Shown here: piece after piece, positions 17,997 through 26,290 of the stretch
Layout: the number at the start of each line of letters is the position of its first letter
Position numbering within the stretch: the stretch's first letter is position 1
From: Clostridiales bacterium
GTDB lineage: Bacteria; Bacillota; Clostridia; Lachnospirales; Lachnospiraceae
DNA: 64,000 bases
NCBI GenBank assembly: GCA_018372435.1
Contig: JAHAJA010000019.1
Span: 1 to 64,000 of the forward strand
Direction: 5' to 3'
Position numbers and translations under genes: made by a program
Notes under the pieces: generated by a model
What the model was told of the DNA's origin: nothing
The model's database searches: none
The model's input: the letters and a program-made list of their open reading frames with translations, nothing else

Positions 17997-19880
17997 ATGT
18001 CAAGATATTTTAACAAGAAAACGATAGAATTACTGGCTCCTGCTGGTAACTTTGAGATTTTCAAAGGTATTATAAATCTAGGCTGTGATGCCGTTTATTT
18101 TGGTGGTAAGAATTTAAACATGCGTCTTCACCGAAAGAACTATAATTTTTCTGATGAAGAACTATTTGAATCTGTAAAAATGGCTCATGATCACGAAAAA
18201 AAAGCGTATATTACCGTAAATAATATGTATAATAACGAAGAACTCGACCAGTTAAAGGAGTTTCTTCTATTACTGGATAAAATAAATCCAGATGCCTTAA
18301 TCGTACAAGATCTAAGTGTTATTCCACTTCTTAAGGAACTTAATGTAAATATACCCGTACATTCTTCTGTTATGATGAATACCCACAATCTTAATAGTAT
18401 GTATGCCCTTAAGGAATTAGGTGTAACGAGGGTAGTACTCTCAAGAGAAGCTTCCCTTAATTATAGTAAATACCTGTCTGCTAAAACTGACATGGAATTA
18501 GAATATTTTATACATGGGGATATGTGTGTTGCTCATGGTAGCCAATGTATATACAGTGGTATGTTATTTGGGCAAAGTTCCAATAGAGGACGCTGCTTAA
18601 AACCTTGCCGTTGGGGATACCAAGTTAAGCAAGAGGATAAAGAGTCCGAGCCACACTTTCCACTAGCAGTAAAAGATATGTTTATGTATGAGAATATCCC
18701 TGAATTAATTGATGGTGGAATTACGTCTTTTAAAATAGAAGGACGTATGAGAGATCTGGATTATCTTACAATGATTATCAATGCATATTCAGATGCAATT
18801 GATCGCTATATTGATGATCCGCTTTCCTATGACCGAACAAAAGACTCTTCCCTTCTCTATGAAAACCGTAAAAGAGATGTTTCTACGGCCTATGCATTCG
18901 GTAAACCAGGGCTTAGCAATATTAATACTAGATATGAAGGAACAGGTACTCTTTATAGCAGCGGAAAAGTATTTAGTACGGCAACGGAAGAAAGAGATAT
19001 TACCAATGAGAAAATTCCAAAAATCAATAGTCAACTAGAAGAACATCGTATCAATAAAACGGAACAACCAAGATTAAGTGTGAAAGTAAATAATATCAAA
19101 CAAGCTAAAATCTGTCTCGATCTAAAAGTAGATGATATTTACTTATCAGGGGATGTATTCCTAAACGATAAACCATTTACAAAAGAAGAAATCAATGAAC
19201 TTATGAAGATAAAAGGTGACACCAATATCTATCTTGGTATGCCACATATGACCTTTGATCCCCAATTCGATGAATATGCACATATTCTGGCGAAGGGACT
19301 ACAGGTTGATGGACTATTAGCAACCAATATCGGTGGCGTGTGGGCTTTTAAAGATTATAACTTAATTGGTGATTATCCGTTAAATATACTAAATAAAGAG
19401 GCAGCGAGTCTATACGGGGAATTAGGACTTAAGCGTTATACTATCTCACCAGAAGCGAATCTTTCAGAAACAATCTCCTTGTTAAATACTACAGGAGAAA
19501 GGGCCGAATTGATTGTACATGGTTCACCAACTGTCATGTACATGGAACATGATCTTTATGATAATGTGAATCAAAAGAATGATTCTTTATTATATCTAAA
19601 GGATGAAGCTGGTTTTAATCATCCGATTTTTAAAGATTGTCATGGTAGAAACCATATGCTTTTATACAAGAATATTTGCTGTCTTCCAATTCTAAAAGGA
19701 CTTCATGAAGCGGGATTATCACATTTCCGTCTTGAAATCGCCCATCTAGACAAAGAAGAATTCATTAAGATAGTAACTGTATACAAAGAGGCTTTAAAAG
19801 ACTTTAATGCTTGCGAAACTTTATACAAGGAACTTAAGCAAGAAGGATCAGGTTTCACTCTTGCTGCTATAGGATTATAA
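17997..19880 (+). CDS. U32 family peptidase (TrhP/YrrO-like)
   Basis: The 627-residue protein has the U32 fold from ELLAPAGNFEIFKGIINLGCDAVYFGG and the family signature EYFIHGDMCVAHGSQCIYSG, with conserved Cys residues and a Cys-rich follow-on (RGRCLKPCRWGY). U32 proteins were named for collagenase activity. Several (TrhP, YrrO) act in tRNA wobble-uridine hydroxylation, and others in ubiquinone hydroxylation. The long version with a C-terminal domain is common in clostridia. The ribosome site is poor (TATAGGTA). It is the first gene of a two-gene operon, 11 bp upstream of the aminotransferase, a pairing that has no obvious metabolic explanation. Confidence 0.88.
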   Translation: MSRYFNKKTIELLAPAGNFEIFKGIINLGCDAVYFGGKNLNMRLHRKNYNFSDEELFESVKMAHDHEKKAYITVNNMYNNEELDQLKEFLLLLDKINPDALIVQDLSVIPLLKELNVNIPVHSSVMMNTHNLNSMYALKELGVTRVVLSREASLNYSKYLSAKTDMELEYFIHGDMCVAHGSQCIYSGMLFGQSSNRGRCLKPCRWGYQVKQEDKESEPHFPLAVKDMFMYENIPELIDGGITSFKIEGRMRDLDYLTMIINAYSDAIDRYIDDPLSYDRTKDSSLLYENRKRDVSTAYAFGKPGLSNINTRYEGTGTLYSSGKVFSTATEERDITNEKIPKINSQLEEHRINKTEQPRLSVKVNNIKQAKICLDLKVDDIYLSGDVFLNDKPFTKEEINELMKIKGDTNIYLGMPHMTFDPQFDEYAHILAKGLQVDGLLATNIGGVWAFKDYNLIGDYPLNILNKEAASLYGELGLKRYTISPEANLSETISLLNTTGERAELIVHGSPTVMYMEHDLYDNVNQKNDSLLYLKDEAGFNHPIFKDCHGRNHMLLYKNICCLPILKGLHEAGLSHFRLEIAHLDKEEFIKIVTVYKEALKDFNACETLYKELKQEGSGFTLAAIGL

Positions 19881-19891
19881 GGAGGAAAGTC

Positions 19892-21121
19892 ATGTATAGC
19901 TTAGAAGAAATTGTACAAATGAGAAAAGATTATCTAATGCCATGTCTAGGGTATTTCTATAAAAACCCACCTGTGTTTGTTAAGGGTGATATGCAGTATC
20001 TATATGATGATAAGGGCAAAAAATATTTAGACTTTTTTGCTGGTGTATCCGTTATGAACTGTGGACATAGTAACCCTGAAATACTAAACAAAGTTATTGA
20101 CCAAATGTCCTCTTTACAGCACCTAACTAACGTTTACCTTACTAGTCCTGTAGTAGAATTGGCGAAGAAACTTAGTGAAGTTTTACCAGGCGATTTGCAC
20201 AATTCATTTTTTTGTATGTCTGGTTCTGAGGCAAACGAAGGTGCTATGTTATTAGCGAGAATTTATACTGGAAAACGAAAATTCATTGCCTTAAATAATA
20301 GCCTTCACGGAAGAACATATCTAACCATGTCTGCTACTGATATACCTATGTGGCGTGCAGATCCGTATCTTACTGACGATGTATATTTTATATCCTCTTC
20401 TCCTGATCAAATTCTCTTAGATCTAGAAGCAGTCTTAGAAAAAGATAACGATATAGCAGCCTTTATATGCGAGCCTATTCAAGGGAACGGTGGTATTATT
20501 ACTCCTCCAGATTGGTATTACACCGAGATCAGTCGCCTACTAAAACGTTATGGTGTTTTATTCATCTGTGACGAAGTACAGACAGGTTTCGCACGTACAG
20601 GAACTATGTTTGCAATTGAACAATATAATGTAGTTCCTGATATTGTGACAATGTCAAAAGCTTTAGGCAATGGTATTCCAATGGCTGCATTCTCTACTAC
20701 AAAAGAAATAGCTGCAAGCTTTACAAGCCCATCTGCCTCAACCCTTGGTGGTAATCCAGTTTCAAGTACCGCTGCATTAGCTGTACTGGATTATATCTCA
20801 GAACATAATCTATGTGACAAAGCTAAAAAACTTGGTGAGATTCTTTATAAAAAGCTAAATGAATTAAAGGATAAATATTCCTTTGTTAGTGAGGTACGTG
20901 GAAAAGGTTTGATGTTAGGTATGGAACTACGAGATGAACGTAATGAACCTAATGCGTCTAAAACTGATGCCGTATTAGAGCAGTTAAAAGATGATGGAAT
21001 CATTCTTGGAAAAAATGGACTTCACCGTAACGTTCTTGCTTTTCAACCTCCTCTTGTAATTGAAGAATCTGATATTGATTTCTTACTAGAAAGACTAGAC
21101 TATGCTTTAGCCAATGCTTAG
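19892..21121 (+). CDS. Class III aminotransferase (PLP-dependent)
   Basis: The 409 residues show a fold-type I enzyme of the ornithine/alanine-glyoxylate (AGXT2-like) group. The PLP-binding landmarks are CMSGSEANEGAMLLAR, the acidic FICDEVQTGFARTG, and the Schiff-base Lys in TMSKALGNGIPMAAF. AAGGAGG lies seven bases upstream of the ATG. It is co-transcribed with the U32 gene and followed by a strong terminator. The donor and acceptor cannot be set from sequence. An acetylornithine role is possible because a (broken) argC lies next door on the other strand, but the sequence looks nearer to AGXT2-like enzymes. Confidence 0.9.
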   Translation: MYSLEEIVQMRKDYLMPCLGYFYKNPPVFVKGDMQYLYDDKGKKYLDFFAGVSVMNCGHSNPEILNKVIDQMSSLQHLTNVYLTSPVVELAKKLSEVLPGDLHNSFFCMSGSEANEGAMLLARIYTGKRKFIALNNSLHGRTYLTMSATDIPMWRADPYLTDDVYFISSSPDQILLDLEAVLEKDNDIAAFICEPIQGNGGIITPPDWYYTEISRLLKRYGVLFICDEVQTGFARTGTMFAIEQYNVVPDIVTMSKALGNGIPMAAFSTTKEIAASFTSPSASTLGGNPVSSTAALAVLDYISEHNLCDKAKKLGEILYKKLNELKDKYSFVSEVRGKGLMLGMELRDERNEPNASKTDAVLEQLKDDGIILGKNGLHRNVLAFQPPLVIEESDIDFLLERLDYALANA

Positions 21122-21126
21122 AATTC

Positions 21127-21157
21127 AAAAAATCCTGGTCGTTTCCGACCAGGATTT
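21127..21157 (+). terminator. Terminator after the aminotransferase gene
   Basis: AATCCTGGTCG-tttc-CGACCAGGATTTT: an 11-bp stem with T-tracts on both strands, so it can act in both directions. It is nearly identical to 17132-17162 and lies inside the reading frame of the regulator relic on the other strand. Confidence 0.92.
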
Positions 21158-21327
21158 TATCTATTGTAGTATTCAATAATCTACTCAATGCAAATAAATT
21201 ATCAACAGAAGGAAGACTTTCTCCTCGTTGCCATTTATAAACCGCCTGCGGTTGTTCAAAACCAAAATATTCTTGTATTTGACGAACCGTATTTTCAAAA
21301 CCCCTCTTTATTCTATAGACTAAATAC
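21130..21327 (-). pseudogene. Relic of an XRE-type helix-turn-helix regulator
   Basis: Translating the minus strand from about 21327 gives a peptide containing VRQIQEYFGFEQPQAVYKW and then QRGESLPSVDNLFALSRLL, ending near KILVG. This is the DNA-recognition half of an XRE/Cro-C1 domain of a type common in Firmicutes. The frame is closed by a stop just upstream, with no start codon or ribosome site. Downstream it runs straight into the aminotransferase terminator and gene (antisense) with no proper stop of its own. The N-terminal region is therefore lost and the C-terminal end overwritten. I see it as a decayed gene. A non-ATG start further upstream cannot be entirely excluded but is unlikely given the stop. 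Confidence 0.7.
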
Positions 21328-21345
21328 TGCTACATTACCATTGTA

Positions 21346-22412
21346 TTAATAAGGATAGAGACCATAATTCTCTAAGCCTTCTCTTTCATCTAATCCCATT
21401 ATCAGATTCATATTTTGAACGCCAACCTGAGCGCCGCCCTTTCCTATACTATCCAAAACGCTAAACACCACGATTCGATTACGTTTTTCATCCACACTTA
21501 AACCGATATGGCAGAAGTTCGTTGAAACAACTGAAGACACCCATGGATAAGGCATATAGTTCCAAGCACAATCTTTGTTCTCAGGAATATCAATAACCTT
21601 AATAAAGTAGGAATCTTTATAGAATTCATTGTACAATTCCAAAAGTGACTGTCTGGTAACATGTTCAATTGGAAAACAGTGACAAGCCGATAGAATGCCA
21701 CGAGAGATTGGTACATAATAAGAAGTAAAATTAATATTTACCTTTTCATTACAGATTCCCATCAACTCTTGCTCAATTTCATATGAATGTCTATGGTTCA
21801 CTACATTATAGGGTAAAATATTATTATGCATTTGTGGATGATGAAGTGCAAAATCCAAATCAACGCCCGCTCCTGCTGTACCCGACATACCATCACAATT
21901 ATTTTGTCACGATCAATCAGATTTTCTTTAATTAATGGTGCAAGCGCTAATATAGCAGAGGATGAAAAACATCCAGGATTGGCTACAACCTTCGTATTGA
22001 CGATTGCTTCCTTATGAAGTTCATTTATACCATAAACAGCCTGTTTTGCAAGCTCCCAATTAGGATGTTTACATCCGTAAACCTCTTCCCATGTAGCTTG
22101 GTCTTTTAAACGAAAATCTGCTCCAAAGTCAATAATCCGACAGCCCTCCTGTAAAAACTTGCCACCCATTTCTGCTGCTAATCCAGTAGGTGTTGAAAAA
22201 AATACAACATCACAATCTTTCCCACTCACTTCTTCTGGCTTTGTAAATTGAATACCTCTCTTATAGAAATTCTTATGATAATTTAGTGCTTCCTCTCCAT
22301 CTCTGCTAGTTGCCCAAACTACCTCTACCTGTGGATGTTGAAGCAAAATTCTCAAAGCTTCTGCCCCCATATAACCTGTTGCGCCATATATTCCAACTTT
22401 AATCATTTTCAA
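21346..22412 (-). pseudogene. argC: N-acetyl-gamma-glutamyl-phosphate reductase ArgC, frameshifted
   Basis: ArgC makes N-acetylglutamate semialdehyde in arginine synthesis. The first frame (22412 to about 21897) has the Rossmann start MIKVGIYGATGYMGAEALRI and the catalytic Cys in VVANPGCFSSSAI. It then turns to nonsense after DRDKIIV. The second frame resumes exactly at DGMSGTAGAGVDLDFALHHPQ and carries the catalytic His region VVNHRHSYEIEQEL to the normal end at 21346. Loss of one base near 21894-21898 explains both frames, and no other damage is visible. It is either a recent pseudogene or a sequencing error. No other arg gene is adjacent. Confidence 0.88.
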
Positions 22413-23199
22413 ATCTCCTTATCTATACTATAAATCATTCTACCCATTCATCATTTACTAAGCGTTTTAGCATTTTCTTCATTATTTTAAATGAATTTCG
22501 ACAGTTAACTCCCACCACAACTGGCTTCGCTGCCGCATTTGGTCATAAGAAGTTTCATAGAGAAAACGGTAATAAGTATTCTTTGAAACAACTCGGTCTT
22601 TATATAACTTATCGTTTGAATAAAAGACTTTAGCGCCTTCCTTCCTAGATAACTATTAATGGATATTTCGTATGATTTAATCTTTTTTAATATATTGGTT
22701 ATTTTACCATGCCAACCCTTTTATTTACAAGTTTCAACTTTTACATTTAGGTATGTTTTTTATTTTTGTCTCAATAAAATGAATTATAGTTTCACGTAAT
22801 TTGAATAAATATATGCATACCATTTATGTCTCGGATCAGATAATATTAATTCTATAAACGGTAAAATGAAATTGGAGATGCGGACAAAATCCTGGATCTG
22901 ACTGAAGCATTAGGTCATCCAAGCCGTCCGTTTATAAAAAAATCCCCAAACCACATTTAGTTGGCTTGAGGACATTACGTATTCATTGTTTTTCTATACC
23001 CACGCAAACGTTTATTAATCTTATCTTCTTTACCTAGCATGATTAACAGTACCAGTTCATATTGACCCGGTATCATGTAACTTATAGGATTCGAGTTTCA
23101 AAAGCCAATTTATTCTCGCCAATTAAAATGGTTCAGAAAATCATTAATATTCATAATAATCAATATGAACTTAACACAGGCAGGCCATCAACTAATGGA
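22413..23199. other. Long spacer upstream of argC
   Basis: A 787-bp region without a credible gene. It holds a structured segment at 22853-22936: TATAAACGG / CCGTTTATA outer arms, a competing CGGAC / GTCCG pair (22881-22885 / 22926-22930) and an inner GGAT.GACT / AGGTC.ATCC hairpin. A weak hairpin lies just after it (about 22944-22972). A 64-codon frame at 23062-23256 overlaps the deacetylase gene and looks accidental. The argC promoter is not evident. Confidence 0.4.
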
Positions 23200-23982
23200 C
23201 TAATCCTTAAATTGCCTTCCCTCATGATCCATATGATACTCACCTGTATAGATTAATTCTGATACTGGGACAATGGTGTATCCCTTGTCTTGTAGCCCTG
23301 TAATCATAGATTCCAGTGCATCTTTCGTAAACTTTGCTCCATTGTGGCATAGAATAATGGAACCATTACCAAGATGTGGATTGTTTACCACAGTGTCAAT
23401 AATTGACTTCACTCCATAATCTTTCCAATCCAAAGAGTCCACATCCCACTGAATGCAATGATATTCCAATTCATTTACAGACTCTACTAATGTATTATTA
23501 TAATCTCCGTAAGGTGGACGGAACAATGTCATATCAATCCCCGTCAAGGCCTTAACTTTGTCATGAACCTTCTGAATCTCTTCTTTACACTCTTCCTTAC
23601 TTAACTGTGACATCTGCTTGTGATTCTCACTGTGATTGCCAAGATCATGCCCTGCTGCCGCAATCGCTTTCACATCGTCTGGATAAGTCTCAACCCAACC
23701 ACCCGTCATAAAGAATGTTACATGGACGTTATACTTTGCTAATATATCAAGAATTGCCTGCGTATCCTCGTTCCCCCAGGCAGCATCAAAAGAAAGAGCT
23801 ACTTTCTTCTCCGAGCAGTCAACACAATATATAGGTAGTTTACGCTCATCTTGCATCTTTGAAACAGTAACCACCCTTTTCACAGAGCCTCCGATGATTC
23901 CAAGAAGCAATATTATACTCATCACAACAAGACCCGCCTTAATGAACTTACCTATCTTCTCTCTTTCTTCATCAATGTCCAT
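23200..23982 (-). CDS. Polysaccharide deacetylase, PdaB-like (NodB fold)
   Basis: This is a membrane-anchored carbohydrate esterase family 4 protein. From ATG 23982 (AAGGTG six bases upstream) it has 260 residues: a short cytosolic start, one transmembrane segment (AGLVVMSIILLLGIIGGSV, about 16-34), then the NodB domain. Visible catalytic motifs are SFDAAWGNEDT (the metal/base Asp), GNHSENH (two metal His) and RPPYGD. The closing LCHNGAKFTKDAL holds the late His. PdaB-type proteins act in spore cortex or sporulation in Bacillus, consistent with the ssp gene in this window. It is monocistronic. Confidence 0.9.
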   Translation of the reverse strand: MDIDEEREKIGKFIKAGLVVMSIILLLGIIGGSVKRVVTVSKMQDERKLPIYCVDCSEKKVALSFDAAWGNEDTQAILDILAKYNVHVTFFMTGGWVETYPDDVKAIAAAGHDLGNHSENHKQMSQLSKEECKEEIQKVHDKVKALTGIDMTLFRPPYGDYNNTLVESVNELEYHCIQWDVDSLDWKDYGVKSIIDTVVNNPHLGNGSIILCHNGAKFTKDALESMITGLQDKGYTIVPVSELIYTGEYHMDHEGRQFKD

Positions 23983-24654
23983 ATCTAACACCTTAAAGAT
24001 AATTGCTTGTTATTAATATATGGTTGTAGGCAAGTACTATATGCGAACAATCTAGTTCACTTGTATTTCCACGTCATTAGCTAATTCTTGCTACCTTTCA
24101 TTTACTAAATCGTACATAGTATCAACTGTCCCATACAATTAACAACTATACTGTTAAAATATAAATCTTCACTAATTTATCCATATTCCTAGGTCGGAAC
24201 GCCTTAGAGTGACAGAAAGCTGATATTAGCACCCTACAATGATTTATCTCAGGAAAATCAATATGCAGTAGATATCATGCTTCTATCATAATAATTTAAG
24301 GCATGCTTATTACTAGAAATAATTGTTGTATGAAATCAAAAAGGAGGTAAAATATTCAAAATAACACGAACTTATGGATTTATGGATTACGTTTATAGTC
24401 TTTATATCTGACATACATCTGCTTTTATTTTTCCATTATAATATAGGATTTATTTACTTGAAGCTAAAGCTGGCTGGGGACACACCGGCAGAGCCGGTGG
24501 TTTATTTTGCTTCTTTACAATAATAGGGCGGTTTCATAAGAAACCTACCCCAACTATTGACTTAGCGCCGAAATTTAACAGACTGGCACTTGTTTTTTAG
24601 TATTTCCTGAAAACGATACTATAGAATAAAACATAGAAAAAGTTTAAATGACTG
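23983..24654. other. Spacer with orphan plus-strand signals
   Basis: Non-coding 672 bp. An AAAGGAGGTAAAAT ribosome-site sequence (about 24340-24354, plus strand) has no start codon at the right distance. A GC-rich hairpin CACCGGC-AGA-GCCGGTG (24483-24499) is followed by TTTATTTT. Together they could mark the ends of a lost plus-strand gene. A short 48-codon frame between them shows no known protein. Confidence 0.35.
24483..24509 (+). terminator. Orphan terminator-like hairpin
   Basis: A 7-bp all-strong stem with a 3-nt loop and a T-rich tail on the plus strand, conspicuous for its GC content in an AT-rich region. No plus-strand gene ends here. Confidence 0.4.
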
Positions 24655-25029
24655 CTAGTCATTATACTCGTAACTAATTTTTTCAGTAATTGTATTATTA
24701 GAATCAACAAATACAATTTGTGGTTTGAAACTCTTTGCCTCCTCCGGAGTCATTAGTGCATACGCTATTATAATCACTTCGTCTCCTATACAAACCTTCC
24801 TAGCAGCTGCTCCATTTAAGCAAATAATTCCCGAACCATATTCACCTTCTATAGTATAAGTTTCAAATCTATTACCGTTATTATTATCCACTACTTGTAC
24901 TTTTTCTCCTGGCAAAATTCCTGTTTCCTTAAGCAATTTACCATCAATTGTGATACTACCCATATAAGACAATTCAGCTTGTGTTACTATTGCTCTGTGA
25001 ATCTTTCCTTTTAACATCGAAAGTAACAT
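24655..25029 (-). CDS. panD: Aspartate 1-decarboxylase PanD
   Basis: PanD is a pyruvoyl enzyme that makes beta-alanine from aspartate for pantothenate, hence CoA and the 4'-phosphopantetheine arm of carrier proteins. The 124 residues match the family: MLKGKIHRA at the start (Lys9), Tyr22, and the self-cleavage site Gly24-Ser25 in YMGSITID. GGAGGG lies four bases from the ATG. It follows the 58-residue Cys-rich ORF by 19 bp and, through it, the 3' end of the biosynthetic cluster. No panB or panC is in the window. Its position suggests that beta-alanine supply is tied to the carrier-protein-dependent pathway, which is inference. Confidence 0.96.
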   Translation of the reverse strand: MLLSMLKGKIHRAIVTQAELSYMGSITIDGKLLKETGILPGEKVQVVDNNNGNRFETYTIEGEYGSGIICLNGAAARKVCIGDEVIIIAYALMTPEEAKSFKPQIVFVDSNNTITEKISYEYND

Positions 25030-25048
25030 CTTTCCCTCCTGTTGAAAT

Positions 25049-25225
25049 TTACTTTTTTATACATTTTAACTTCTCTCTTTTGCGTTCCATATTATTTTCC
25101 ACTTTCTCACAATATGTATATAACTTTCGTTTGGATGTATGATGATGTTCAATACATGCCTTACAATCTCCATGCCTTTCACATTTCAACCTTTTGCATG
25201 GACAGTTTGCTGCATCGTATTTCAT
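25049..25225 (-). CDS. Small Cys-rich protein (58 residues)
   Basis: A short gene with an excellent ribosome site (AAGGAGG, seven to eight bases before the ATG at 25225) and stop at 25049. The product begins MKYDAANCPCKRLKCERHGD and continues CKACIEHHH. It has six Cys in a C-x-C-x4-C-x5-C-x2-C plus later C pattern, with three consecutive His and a highly basic C-terminus. The spacing suggests a small metal-binding (zinc or iron) protein. I recall similar short proteins in clostridia but know no function. It lies between the TauE-like gene and panD on the same strand. Confidence 0.75.
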   Translation of the reverse strand: MKYDAANCPCKRLKCERHGDCKACIEHHHTSKRKLYTYCEKVENNMERKREKLKCIKK

Positions 25226-25278
25226 TATTTTCCCTCCTTAGTTAAAATAATAGCAAACTATTCTAATTATATTAAAAT

Positions 25279-26253
25279 CTAAATTGGATAAGTAGTCTTT
25301 TCTTTAAAAAATCCGCGGTATAGAATGAGTTGAATTCCGAACATTATAATTGTTGGTATAACAAGCATTAATTTGAATTTAAAAATAATCAATGTTGTTA
25401 TGAATTCCACTGTAATTAAGAAAAGTAGAAATTTCACAATAAACAAACGACTTACTTTTGAACACAACACCGATCCTAAAGGTGCCATCAATGCCACAAT
25501 TGGTGCACATAAGGAAAAATAAGTAACTGCCTCTGATGATAAATCATGTACAACAAATAATCGAAACAAAGATCCAAAAATGGACTCTAATGCCATAATA
25601 ATGACAGAGGTAGGAGTAGCAATTTTTTCATTTAGTTTAAAATAAAGAACTACAAAACCAAAAGTGATAAAGTCCCCTCCTGTTCCAATTAAAGAACTGA
25701 AAATACCCCCAGCAAAACCAACCATAAGAAGATATATTATTTCATTCTTTCTTAATCTTGATATTTTTTCAATCTCTATAATTTTTAGTTTAAAGTTTTT
25801 CATATAGATCATTATTCCAAAGGAAGCTAACACTATGGAAAATATAATTCGAACAACTGCAGGTGCAATGTATGGGTCTAAACACAATGAACCAAATATT
25901 ATACCAATAACTCCTCCAAGGGTAGCATACTTTATTACATTAAGATCCACCTGAATCTTTCTTAATACAATTACAATACTAGCAAAGGTCATTCCAACGG
26001 ATTGAATACAAAATGAAAAATCTCTCGCTATATGAGGTGATACCTTCAATAGTTTTGTAAATACAGGAAAAGCAACTGCTCCTCCGCCTTCTGACGTAAA
26101 ACCTGCTATAAATCCTCCAAAAAACATTGTTATTGGCATAGGATAATGCTTTTTGTATAGTGCAAATCCAAAATACTTTGTGAACAAATACAGCCATACA
26201 ATGAAAAAAGTTATGAATATCAAACTAAATATAATACTTGATTTTTTTTTCAT
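25279..26253 (-). CDS. TauE/SafE family permease (sulfite exporter-like)
   Basis: A polytopic membrane protein of about 324 residues from ATG 26253. It has two homologous halves, each with the glycine-rich family motif: FFGGFIAGFTSEGGGAVAFPVF in the first and VGFAGGIFSSLIGTGGDFITFGFVV in the second. Relatives export sulfite, sulfonates or small organic acids. AAGGAG is 12 bases upstream of the chosen start; the frame is open further upstream but overlaps the preceding gene. It is the last clear cluster gene, 37 bp after the FAAL-like gene, so it could move a substrate, by-product or product of the pathway. The ligand is unknown. Confidence 0.85.
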   Translation of the reverse strand: MKKKSSIIFSLIFITFFIVWLYLFTKYFGFALYKKHYPMPITMFFGGFIAGFTSEGGGAVAFPVFTKLLKVSPHIARDFSFCIQSVGMTFASIVIVLRKIQVDLNVIKYATLGGVIGIIFGSLCLDPYIAPAVVRIIFSIVLASFGIMIYMKNFKLKIIEIEKISRLRKNEIIYLLMVGFAGGIFSSLIGTGGDFITFGFVVLYFKLNEKIATPTSVIIMALESIFGSLFRLFVVHDLSSEAVTYFSLCAPIVALMAPLGSVLCSKVSRLFIVKFLLFLITVEFITTLIIFKFKLMLVIPTIIMFGIQLILYRGFFKEKTTYPI

Positions 26254-26290
26254 AGTTAATACTTTCTCCTTAACATTGTAAAATATTGTA

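Noticed and set aside
22860..22960. Protein fragment DADKILDLTEALGHPSRPF on the plus strand
   Set aside because: Looks protein-like but is only about 25 codons between stops, with no start or known family; kept only as a structured segment.
23062..23256. 64-codon plus-strand ORF
   Set aside because: Overlaps the 3' end of the deacetylase gene and lacks coding features.
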